Shown in pieces: positions 1 to 7,968 of a stretch of DNA of 36,822 bases. This DNA is from Candidatus Woesebacteria bacterium GW2011_GWB1_38_8b (GTDB taxonomy: Bacteria > Patescibacteriota > Microgenomatia > UBA8517). Below the pieces are notes generated by a model. That model ran no database searches. It worked only from the letters and a program-made list of their open reading frames with translations, and was not told the origin of the DNA. The DNA lies in contig LBVN01000002.1 in NCBI GenBank assembly GCA_000993115.1, forward strand, positions 1-36,822. The letters run 5' to 3'. The translations under genes were made by a program, and so were the position numbers. The stretch's first letter is position 1; the number at the start of each line of letters is the position of its first letter.

Positions 1-846
1 AATATTATCTTTAAAAAGCCCGACAAAATTATTTATAAACAAGCTCCACCTTGTTTGCCCGTCAGGTAAAGTTGAAAAATTGCTATTTATTATTGAAAGA
101 AATGTTTTTACCCCAAGAAATTTATTTTTCAGTTCAGCCAGGGGATATGATACAACAGGCAAAAAACCTAATGTTAGAATTTTAAACCAGTCACCGAACT
201 TTAATTTCCTTACCTTATCTCTTAAGAGAATCAACAAAACACCGACAACTAAAAATGAATAAGAAAGAATTAAATCGAACTGAGCGATAAAAGAGGTGGA
301 AACTATCATCAAAAATAAGCCTGGCTTAACTTTTTTCGAAAAACTGCTAATTAATCCCGCCCCAATAAATAAAACCGGCCAGAAAATATTTGATAGCGCA
401 GGATTTCCTGTAAAAATTCCGTAAATATATTGCTCATACGAAAACGCAAAAAGAAGCGATGCAAAAATTCCCGCAATTTTTCCAAAATAAGTAGTTCCGA
501 CAGCAAAAACCAATAAAACCCCAAGCGAATTAATTAGTCTAAAAATAATTGATACAAAGTAAGGGTCCCCCCGCCCGAGCAAAAATAGGGGACCGATAAA
601 ATATAAATAAATCGGTCCGTGGTTAATTCCTTTAAATGCCGACGCGGGAGGACCTGATATTTTCAAATCCCCTTTTGTATAAATATTTATTGAGTCGTAA
701 GCATCGCGTGCTTCATCATAACCAAAATAAACTGATTGTCGAAAGTTAATCATCCGGACTGAAAAAGAAATAATAAAAACGCAGGTCAAAAAGAGAACGA
801 TTATTTTATTTTTCGCAATGATTTTATAAAAATTTTGAAGTCTCAC
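1..846 (-). CDS. Membrane glycosyltransferase-like protein (GT39/ArnT-PMT-like), N-terminal part, runs off the window edge
   Basis: Absent from ORF track. Minus strand is open from GTG at 846 to base 1: VRLQNFYKIIAKNKIIVLFLTCVFIISFSVRMINFRQSVYFGYDEARDAYDSINIYTKGDLKISGPPASAFKGINHGPIYLYFIGPLF... Multiple hydrophobic segments, early D-E motif; in-frame TGA directly upstream of GTG. Confidence 0.8.
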   Translation of the reverse strand, partial: MRLQNFYKIIAKNKIIVLFLTCVFIISFSVRMINFRQSVYFGYDEARDAYDSINIYTKGDLKISGPPASAFKGINHGPIYLYFIGPLFLLGRGDPYFVSIIFRLINSLGVLLVFAVGTTYFGKIAGIFASLLFAFSYEQYIYGIFTGNPALSNIFWPVLFIGAGLISSFSKKVKPGLFLMIVSTSFIAQFDLILSYSFLVVGVLLILLRDKVRKLKFGDWFKILTLGFLPVVSYPLAELKNKFLGVKTFLSIINSNFSTLPDGQTRWSLFINNFVGLFKDNI

Positions 847-923
847 TCACTGATTTTACACCGAGGGTATTTGTTAGGCTACGCGTTCTTTCAAAGCACT
901 ATAAGCAAAGCTTGGCATTTCGC

Positions 924-2198
924 TCAAGCAACACGTTCCTTGAGCGCACTGTAGAATTTTTGAAGGTAATCTTCCGCACGATCCCAATGTTCATCTCCCA
1001 TTCCCCGCTCCGCCATATTTCTCTCAACATTAGCAAGAACTCTTAAGTGCGCCAATTTTGTCGCCTGAAACCTTGAAATTCTATATATTTCAGAATAAAG
1101 ATCACGCGCTATATTTTCTGTTTCCGCCGCTTCCTGAACATTACCTTTAGCTCCCCAGTCCTGCCATAAATTTACTTCAAGTGTCGCAGCCAATGACGGC
1201 TCAAATGCCAATTTAAGTTCACTCTTAATAAGTTTATAAAACTTAACAAGCGTTTTTTTAGATTTAATCCATTTACTTTGTTCACCTGAAACAACGGCAA
1301 CCGTCAAATATTTTGCGGCTTCGACAGCCAAACTTGTTGAAAGCCCAAATTGCTCCTTTAAATGGTTGATAGCGTAATCGCGAAATTTCGTACCCTCCGG
1401 AATTTTTCGAAGTCTCCACCAGTTAAGCTCCAAGTTCGCTGTGAGTTGAGGTTTAAATTTAAAGTGAAATACTTTGTCTTTTGCGCCGAACCTTCTTCTT
1501 CGTCTTGAATAGTCAATTATTGCTGCGCGCAGTTTTTCGGGAGTCATATCCGGTAAATGGTCCGGTTCAAAATAAAATTCTGAATAGACCATTTGCCAAG
1601 GAAGATACCCACTTGTACGTAGCTCACCCGAAGTACGGATAAATAAATCAGGGTTTGGGTATGGTTGACCTGCAGTATAAAGATATTTTTCAAATAGATT
1701 TTCGTCGATTTTGTCGGACGGTATATTGTCGGCAACTATTGCCTTTACCGCCTGAAGAATTTCTTCTCTCCCCCCATAATCCAAAGCCACGTTTAAAATA
1801 TGCGTTTTATTATCTTTAGTTTTTTCTTCGGCGTCCAAAATAATTTTCATCAGATCTCTAGGCAACCTGTCTTTCCGACCAATATGAATAAAACGGACAT
1901 CTTCCTCCATTGCTTCTCTTAACGTTTCCCTAATAGTGTTTTTTACAAGCTCGAAGATCTTCATTTTTTCATTGTGAGGTCTTTTCCAATTCTCCGTCGA
2001 AAATCCCCAAATAGTTAATGTGTGTACTCCCCACTCCCGAGACGCACGAATTACAGATTTTATGGCTTTTGCCCCGGCCTCATGGCCTTTTGTCACGGGA
2101 AGCCCACGGGAACGTGCCCAGCGGCCATTACCGTCTAGAATTACGGCAATATGATTTGGAACAATTGTACCTTTCGGAAGAGTAACCTTTTGGGTCAT
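924..2198 (-). CDS. uppS: Isoprenyl transferase (undecaprenyl diphosphate synthase) with about 180 aa C-terminal extension
   Basis: Motifs VILDGNGRWA, FSTENWKRP, DLFIRTSGELRTSGYLPWQ, YSEFYF, RRRRFG. Start chosen at MTQKVTLPKG (2198); the track start at 2246 lies upstream of a TATAAT box. Confidence 0.93.
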   Translation of the reverse strand: MTQKVTLPKGTIVPNHIAVILDGNGRWARSRGLPVTKGHEAGAKAIKSVIRASREWGVHTLTIWGFSTENWKRPHNEKMKIFELVKNTIRETLREAMEEDVRFIHIGRKDRLPRDLMKIILDAEEKTKDNKTHILNVALDYGGREEILQAVKAIVADNIPSDKIDENLFEKYLYTAGQPYPNPDLFIRTSGELRTSGYLPWQMVYSEFYFEPDHLPDMTPEKLRAAIIDYSRRRRRFGAKDKVFHFKFKPQLTANLELNWWRLRKIPEGTKFRDYAINHLKEQFGLSTSLAVEAAKYLTVAVVSGEQSKWIKSKKTLVKFYKLIKSELKLAFEPSLAATLEVNLWQDWGAKGNVQEAAETENIARDLYSEIYRISRFQATKLAHLRVLANVERNMAERGMGDEHWDRAEDYLQKFYSALKERVA

Positions 2199-2205
2199 GA
2201 GTGAA

Positions 2206-2211
2206 ATTATA
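2206..2211 (-). promoter_or_regulatory. -10 box TATAAT, 7 nt before uppS ATG
   Basis: Minus strand reads TATAAT-TTCACTC-ATG. No convincing -35. Confidence 0.5.
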
Positions 2212-2249
2212 ACATATACGCTACGCTTTCCTAAACGATTGTTCAAGGT

Positions 2250-2255
2250 TATAAT
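2250..2255 (+). promoter_or_regulatory. -10 box TATAAT, 6 nt before ATG of polyprenyl synthase
   Basis: TATAAT-TCAAGC-ATG. Confidence 0.5.
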
Positions 2256-2261
2256 TCAAGC

Positions 2262-3332
2262 ATGTCAGAGGACCAAACTGCGTTAGAAATATTGTCACAC
2301 TATAAATCATTGGTCTGGCCTGTTGTAGATAAATACATTAATGTTCCTGATTATCCAAAACAATTTCGAATTCCATCAAAATATCAGAACTTGGTTGATC
2401 ATCAAATGGAAATTATCAATGATTATCCAACGCGAAAAGGTAAGTACCTTAGACCTACAATTTTAATTCTTACTTGTTTGGCCATGAATGGAAAAATAGA
2501 AGAGGTGTTAAATACAGCTGCAGCAATGCAAATTTCAGAAGAATGGATTTTAATTCATGACGACGTAGAAGATGACTCAGAGGAACGAAGAGGACAATTA
2601 ACATTGCACAAGAAATATTCTTTTGGCCATGCTGTAAATGCTGGAGATGCTCTTTTTGCAATTCAACAAAAAGCAATTACTAATAATTTTGGTGTATTGT
2701 CACCTAAAATCGCAAAAAATATTGCGGATGAATTCTTCTTAATAATGTCCCGTACAACAATAGGTCAAGGAGTGGAAATCTCCTATATCAAGGATAAAAT
2801 AGTAGAATACTCAGATGAGGATTGGTTTTTCATTGCGGATAGTAAATCATCTTATTACACCGTGGCGGGACCAATTAGATTGGGTGCAATCATTGCAGGT
2901 GCTACTGAGAACCAACTTAACGATTTAGCAGAGTTTGGTAAAAATCTCGGCAGATCGTTTCAAATAATCGATGACATTCTTGATATAACATCAAACTTTA
3001 AGGGGTTAAAAAATCAAAAAGGTAACGACGTCTACGAAGGTAAAAGAACTTTAATTCTCGGTCATTTATTACGTACTATTAAGGGAGAAAATAAAAAAAA
3101 GGTAATTGAAATCATTTTAAAAAATCGTTCATATAAATCGGCAACCGAAGTTGATTGGGTAATCCAACAAATGCATTTGTACGGAAGCATCGACTACTCT
3201 AAAAAAATTGCATTAAAGTTCAAACAAAAAGCAGAAATTGTACTAGATAATAAGTTAAAATTTTTATACAAAGAACCTTATATCAATGAACTTAGGACAT
3301 TGATGAACTTTGTATTAGAACGGGATCATTAA
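2262..3332 (+). CDS. Polyprenyl (geranylgeranyl/farnesyl-type) diphosphate synthase
   Basis: First Asp-rich motif IHDDVEDDSEERRG and second IIDDILD; trans-isoprenyl diphosphate synthase family. Confidence 0.92.
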   Translation: MSEDQTALEILSHYKSLVWPVVDKYINVPDYPKQFRIPSKYQNLVDHQMEIINDYPTRKGKYLRPTILILTCLAMNGKIEEVLNTAAAMQISEEWILIHDDVEDDSEERRGQLTLHKKYSFGHAVNAGDALFAIQQKAITNNFGVLSPKIAKNIADEFFLIMSRTTIGQGVEISYIKDKIVEYSDEDWFFIADSKSSYYTVAGPIRLGAIIAGATENQLNDLAEFGKNLGRSFQIIDDILDITSNFKGLKNQKGNDVYEGKRTLILGHLLRTIKGENKKKVIEIILKNRSYKSATEVDWVIQQMHLYGSIDYSKKIALKFKQKAEIVLDNKLKFLYKEPYINELRTLMNFVLERDH

Positions 3333-3343
3333 AATACGAGGGG

Positions 3344-3474
3344 TCACTCAATCACTTCAACCTTAATCTCCTTTGGAAAAAGAAGCATGAATGCATAACC
3401 CTGATAGTTTCTTGAAATTTTGCCGGGACTAAATCATTTAAAAAATCAGATATTTTCTCTGGCTTTATATGAGT
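3344..3474 (-). pseudogene. Frameshifted relic of a CYTH-domain C-terminus
   Basis: Two frames: IKPEKISDFLNDLVP then GKISRNYQGYAFMLLFPKEIKVEVIE*; matches the intact CYTH tail VKPAEITRRMIKFLKEFNPGKISINYVGYPFQLLFPKEVEYESL*. Confidence 0.75.
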
Positions 3475-3475
3475 T

Positions 3476-3907
3476 TTAAGTCAGCCAGCTTGGTTTTCCT
3501 TCAACATTCACACCTAGTTTTTCCATAGCCAGTATCACTCGTTCGCTGGCTTTTAGACGTTCTTTTACCTCCTCCAAATTTTGGGGGTCAACGCCACTTT
3601 TTTCTGACTTGAGCTTACTATCTTGCCTTTGCCATATTAGTTCTGCTTGTTGATCAAAATTGTCCGCATCGGGAACAACATATCTGACGGAATCAGGAAG
3701 AACAGCCTTTACTTTGTGTCGAGTTAGGGCAACTATCGCACTGTCCAGGTTATCTCTTAATTCTTCCCACATTAACCATTTGAAGGTTTGCTCCGAATCC
3801 ACCACAACATTATTACCTTGCTTCGCCAGCTCATACACCGTTTTATGAAGTGCTAATGAAATTAAACCAAAGTATCGAAAACCGTCATTTTTGTATCTCT
3901 CTTTCAA
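3476..3907 (-). CDS. C-terminal part of a P-loop (nucleotide/thymidylate-kinase-like) kinase, TTG start, probably split by a frameshift
   Basis: LHKTVYELAKQGNNVVVDSEQTFKWLMWEEL resembles the central kinase region; overlaps the stop of the upstream P-loop ORF. Confidence 0.5.
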   Translation of the reverse strand: MKERYKNDGFRYFGLISLALHKTVYELAKQGNNVVVDSEQTFKWLMWEELRDNLDSAIVALTRHKVKAVLPDSVRYVVPDADNFDQQAELIWQRQDSKLKSEKSGVDPQNLEEVKERLKASERVILAMEKLGVNVEGKPSWLT

Positions 3908-4113
3908 TCTTTCAAGTCTTTCTTTATCCCCTCAGGAATTGGCCATGACTGAGGCTGAGTGCCTTTAATAAGGAGTGTTTCCGGTTTCTCTCGGACTAGT
4001 TGGTTAGCTAGAAAGCTTTTGCCTCCACCATCAGGTCCCACCAAAACCACAACATGTCCGAATCCGGGTTCCTTTTCTAATAACTTTATGCCTTCTTTAA
4101 CTTCGGTACTCAT
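3904..4113 (-). CDS. N-terminal P-loop fragment of the same kinase
   Basis: Walker A GPDGGGKS; only 69 aa, ends where the second ORF begins. Confidence 0.5.
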   Translation of the reverse strand: MSTEVKEGIKLLEKEPGFGHVVVLVGPDGGGKSFLANQLVREKPETLLIKGTQPQSWPIPEGIKKDLKD

Positions 4114-4118
4114 TTTAG

Positions 4119-4697
4119 CTAGAGACTCTCGTACTCTACTTCCTTGGGAAATAATAATTGGAAGGGATAACCCACATAATTTATCGAAATTTTCCCTGGG
4201 TTAAATTCTTTCAAAAATTTAATCATCCTCCTCGTTATTTCTGCGGGTTTTACTTTTGTAGGCTTTCCTTTATATTCTACTTCCACAAAATCTCCAAGTC
4301 CATTAATAGAGTCCACCGCAATTTCATAATCCTCATATACCCATATTTTTCGAGTCTTTTCAACAGTTACAAGTTTTTTCATATTTAATGCCCTAAATAT
4401 ATTTTTAAGCTGCTTTAAATCCGAAATTTCGCTTTCGTATTCGTCGCAGAAATGACTCCTACCATCTTTTTCAAGATGCCAATTTTTATAATTTATGGAA
4501 TATTTTTTACCAGATTTTCTAAGTCTTAACCATTCCAGAATTGGCCGCACGCCGGTAAAATCCCTATAAGCCGGAGTGAAATATGTATCGACCTGATGTT
4601 GTTGCCCAACAAATTTTCCATTTTTTTCCAAAAAAGAAATTAGTTTATTACTGCGCTGGATTTGCACCTGTATTTCGATTTCTTTATTTTTCGCCAT
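4119..4697 (-). CDS. CYTH-domain protein (CyaB / class IV adenylate cyclase-like or inorganic triphosphatase-like)
   Basis: N-terminal EIEIQ (variant of ExExK), WLRLRK, LGDFVEVEYKG. Start at MAKNKEIEIQ. Confidence 0.75.
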   Translation of the reverse strand: MAKNKEIEIQVQIQRSNKLISFLEKNGKFVGQQHQVDTYFTPAYRDFTGVRPILEWLRLRKSGKKYSINYKNWHLEKDGRSHFCDEYESEISDLKQLKNIFRALNMKKLVTVEKTRKIWVYEDYEIAVDSINGLGDFVEVEYKGKPTKVKPAEITRRMIKFLKEFNPGKISINYVGYPFQLLFPKEVEYESL

Positions 4698-5499
4698 GTA
4701 AGAATATAATTTTTGTACCAATATCTTCTCCTGTCAGGGCTTTATATACACTCCCCTTAGCTAACGCGTTAAAAATATGACAACTTAACGGACGGGTTTT
4801 TATTTTGAATATTTCCTCTAATTTTCCCCGCATTCCTCCGGTTACATCTAAATCTCCCGAATGACTCACCAATTTAAGAACGGATTTGTAATTGCTATCA
4901 TTTATATCGGGGATATGGACTGCGTTTGTGTTTTTATTCGGATCATTATCGTAAATACCATTAACATTAGTTCCAAAATATAGTTCATTAATTTTTAATC
5001 CTTCCATAATGTATGGCGTAATTTGATCGCCGGAAAGGATGCTGAATTTATAGTCCGAATCAATCACGGTATCTCCCCACAAAAACGGCAGTAACCCACG
5101 ATTTAAACCTTCTGAAATATTTTTTGTGAAAGCCTTCTCAATTCTTCTTTTTTTTAATAAAAAAACGGATGATGGCATTATAGGAAACAAGGGTACTTTG
5201 TGTTTATGAAATATCTCAGCGATTTGAATTGACATTTTTTGCATATTTGTAGTGGTTAAAGTAAATCCAATGTTGCTTTTAATTTTTTTGGAAGAGTTTA
5301 AATTGAATTTATGCGCAAGCGGGTGACCAAAAGATCCAGCTCCGGACACTAATATTAATTTGTTAACCCTGCTTTCTTTAAGCCATAAGGAAATATCTTT
5401 TGCAATACTTTTGACAACATCGACATTTAGCGCAGAATCCTTATTCTTATAAGTCACAACACTTCCACCAATTTTAAGAACTTTGATATTTTTTGCCAT
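4684..5499 (-). CDS. Isopentenyl phosphate kinase (amino acid kinase family)
   Basis: KIGGSVVT; VSGAGSFGHPLAHKF with the catalytic-type His; LSGDQITPYI; VTGGMRGKLEE. Confidence 0.85.
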   Translation of the reverse strand: MAKNIKVLKIGGSVVTYKNKDSALNVDVVKSIAKDISLWLKESRVNKLILVSGAGSFGHPLAHKFNLNSSKKIKSNIGFTLTTTNMQKMSIQIAEIFHKHKVPLFPIMPSSVFLLKKRRIEKAFTKNISEGLNRGLLPFLWGDTVIDSDYKFSILSGDQITPYIMEGLKINELYFGTNVNGIYDNDPNKNTNAVHIPDINDSNYKSVLKLVSHSGDLDVTGGMRGKLEEIFKIKTRPLSCHIFNALAKGSVYKALTGEDIGTKIIFLHGEK

Positions 5500-6510
5500 T
5501 TAAAACAAATGTTTGTTTGTTAATTGAGTACCTCGACAAGGTTTATTAGAAATAGTAAATAATACTTCAGGAAGTCTTTTAAACCTCGAGTTTAACTTAG
5601 AAACATCTTTTGCCAGACAAATTACGTGAACATTAGCCCCGGCATCCATTGTAAAAAAACCTGTTAATCCAACTTCTCTCCACTTTCTAATTTTGTTCAT
5701 GATTTCAACTGTGCCTTTATTCCAATAAAATATAGGCGGGTTTGATGTCATTGCCATAACATGCAGTTCAATTGCCTCTTGCTCAATAAGCTCACCCAAT
5801 TTTAAAAAGTTTTTCTTTTTAATTGCACCAATTACCCCAAGAGTTCTTCGTTGAAGATTTTTTTGACGTGTTTTGAAAAAGGGACTTGTAAGCGCAACAC
5901 CATGCCCTTCAGTAGAACTTTTCTTTTTCATTTTCTCAACAACCACCACGATATCTCTTAAGTCCCAATAACTTTCAGGGGCAATTTGAGCAGCAAAAGA
6001 AGTAGCATTGTTCGCTCCTTTTTTCCACCAGGCAAAACCATCGACTATAGATCTTGATGCAGATCCTGATCCGATTCTGGCCAAAATTGATAACTCTTTT
6101 TCTGATAGCGTTAAATCGGATGCAACACTTCCTGCCAGTGCAAGCGCAGAAAAAGCTGATGCGGACGAAGCAATTCCTGAGTCGGAAGGGAAATTATTTT
6201 TTGACACTACTTTAACGCCGTATGAAACTCCGGATTTTTCGCGGATTAAATCAATGATATTTAACACCCGAAGTTTTTTATCTTCCGCCAATTCTTTCCC
6301 ATCAACAATGACTTTATCACTTCTGAAACGCGGGTTAAATTCAACAGTTGTTGTTGTTAAGCATTTATCCAAATTCATCGAGACAGAGTCATTGAAAGGA
6401 ATATTAAGCTTAGAATTTTTCTTACCCCAGTATTTAATAAAAGCGATATTTGCAGGGGATACCGCTGTTGCTTTGGAGGTTTTAGATCTTCTTAAAATTC
6501 TTTTTCCCAT
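5500..6510 (-). CDS. mvaD: GHMP-family (di)phosphomevalonate decarboxylase
   Basis: SPANIAFIKYWGKKN, NDSVSMNL, SDSGIASSASAFSALA, FTMDAGANVHVI motifs of mevalonate diphosphate decarboxylase-type proteins. Confidence 0.88.
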   Translation of the reverse strand: MGKRILRRSKTSKATAVSPANIAFIKYWGKKNSKLNIPFNDSVSMNLDKCLTTTTVEFNPRFRSDKVIVDGKELAEDKKLRVLNIIDLIREKSGVSYGVKVVSKNNFPSDSGIASSASAFSALALAGSVASDLTLSEKELSILARIGSGSASRSIVDGFAWWKKGANNATSFAAQIAPESYWDLRDIVVVVEKMKKKSSTEGHGVALTSPFFKTRQKNLQRRTLGVIGAIKKKNFLKLGELIEQEAIELHVMAMTSNPPIFYWNKGTVEIMNKIRKWREVGLTGFFTMDAGANVHVICLAKDVSKLNSRFKRLPEVLFTISNKPCRGTQLTNKHLF

Positions 6511-6566
6511 AGATATAAGTTATATATACAGGAAATTAATTCTCATTTCATCCCTTGAAGTAAAAG

Positions 6567-6983
6567 TTATCGCTTTGGCGATTGTTTCTTTCGTCTTGCC
6601 TTTCCACCTGTTCCGACTTTGCGTCGTTCTCGGATTCTTGCATCGCGGGTTAAAAGTCCTGCTGTTTTAAGAGGTTTTCTGAATTTTTCTTTATCTTCTT
6701 TAACAAATGCTTTGGAAATTGCGTGAGCAACGGCTTCAACTTGTCCCTGTTTTCCACCGCCAATTACCCGAACAGTTACATAATATTTTTCGGAAACATC
6801 TAAGATTCTAAATGGTCTTGACCAAATATCCCGGTTAACAGACCCCGGGAAATATTTTTCTATCGGCATGGAATTCACCGTACTCTCACCTTTTCCTTTA
6901 AAAAGGCTGACTCTGGCGGATGCAGATTTTCTGCGTCCAACGGAGTAAGAATAATTTGTTTTTTTAATTTTTGCCTTTACCAT
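6567..6983 (-). CDS. rpsI: 30S ribosomal protein S9
   Basis: YSVGRRKSASARV ... VRVIGGGKQGQVEAVAHAISKA ... LLTRDARIRERRKVGTGGKARRKKQSPKR. Confidence 0.97.
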   Translation of the reverse strand: MVKAKIKKTNYSYSVGRRKSASARVSLFKGKGESTVNSMPIEKYFPGSVNRDIWSRPFRILDVSEKYYVTVRVIGGGKQGQVEAVAHAISKAFVKEDKEKFRKPLKTAGLLTRDARIRERRKVGTGGKARRKKQSPKR

Positions 6984-6984
6984 T

Positions 6985-7410
6985 TTATTTATTTTCTCCT
7001 AAAAACCTATTTTCATAAGGGTGTTCGCTACCTTCGTAAACTTTAAGTCTTGCCATTCGCTTTGCAGTCAAACGATTTGTTGGAATCATACCATAAATTG
7101 CCTTTTCAATTATACGGGTCGGCATCTCGTCCATCATCTTTTGCACTTTTACTTCTTTAAATCCCCCCGGGTGTCCCGAATGGCTTTGATAAACCTTATT
7201 TGCCATTTTTGCCCCGGTTAATACGATATCTTTCGCATTGATAATTACAACATAATCACCCATATCCAAATGCGGGGTATATATTACTTTATGTTTACCG
7301 ATTAAAAACTTTGCAGCTTCTGTTGCAAGCCTTCCCAATACTTTTCCTTTTGCATCAAATAAATGCCAAGTTCTTTTAATATCTTTTGCTTTTGGTTGAT
7401 ATGTTTTCAT
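6985..7410 (-). CDS. rplM: 50S ribosomal protein L13
   Basis: WHLFDAKGKVLGRLATEAAKFLIGKHK ... DYVVIINA. Confidence 0.97.
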   Translation of the reverse strand: MKTYQPKAKDIKRTWHLFDAKGKVLGRLATEAAKFLIGKHKVIYTPHLDMGDYVVIINAKDIVLTGAKMANKVYQSHSGHPGGFKEVKVQKMMDEMPTRIIEKAIYGMIPTNRLTAKRMARLKVYEGSEHPYENRFLGENK

Positions 7411-7415
7411 AAATT

Positions 7416-7925
7416 TTATTTTTTTATGCTAACTTTTTTAGTTTCGGTTTTATCCCTCTTTGCCAACCTGGCGGTTAACTTAGTTTTAAAATTTTCTTTT
7501 TTCGGTTTTTCAGTTACCACTTTTTTCTTACCGGATTTACTCACAGCTTGTTTTTTGTCGGCTACTATAACCGTCTCAGTCCACTCAAGTCTTGCAAGTT
7601 CTGCATTGTCTCCGCGTCTTCTCGGAAGAAGAGTCATTTTGGTAAATCCGCTTGAACGAGAACTAAATCCGTTTGCAATTTCAAAAAGCCGATTTGAAAT
7701 ATTCCTGTCGTTTGCTAAAAAAGCATATACTTTCCTTCTTTTTGACAGATCAGCTTTTATCGAATCGCTAACCAGCTTTTCAATATCTCTCTGGACAAAT
7801 TTTACTTTTGATTTTGTTGTTATGATTTTGCCGTTTAGGACCAGTGCTCTAATTAATGTTCGCCTAAGCGCCATTCGGGCACTTCTTCCACGCGACAACT
7901 TCATTCCAAAAACTTTCTTTTTCAT
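7416..7925 (-). CDS. rplQ: 50S ribosomal protein L17 with basic C-terminal tail
   Basis: MKLSRGRSARMALRRTLIRALVLNGKIITTKSKVKFVQRDIEKL. Confidence 0.95.
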   Translation of the reverse strand: MKKKVFGMKLSRGRSARMALRRTLIRALVLNGKIITTKSKVKFVQRDIEKLVSDSIKADLSKRRKVYAFLANDRNISNRLFEIANGFSSRSSGFTKMTLLPRRRGDNAELARLEWTETVIVADKKQAVSKSGKKKVVTEKPKKENFKTKLTARLAKRDKTETKKVSIKK

Positions 7926-7968
7926 ATATTTTTAAAAACTATCGAATCAGAGTTAAAATGAAAAATTA

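Noticed and set aside
2199-2246. Upstream start for uppS at 2246 given by the ORF track
   Set aside because: This stretch contains the TATAAT box and the divergent promoter; family proteins begin near MTQKVTLPKG.
6008-6670. 220-aa plus-strand ORF
   Set aside because: Antisense to the well-supported mvaD/rpsI genes; low-complexity shadow ORF without recognisable motifs.
7363-7935. 190-aa plus-strand ORF
   Set aside because: Antisense to rplQ; Phe/Leu/Ser-rich translation typical of the complement of a Lys-rich gene.
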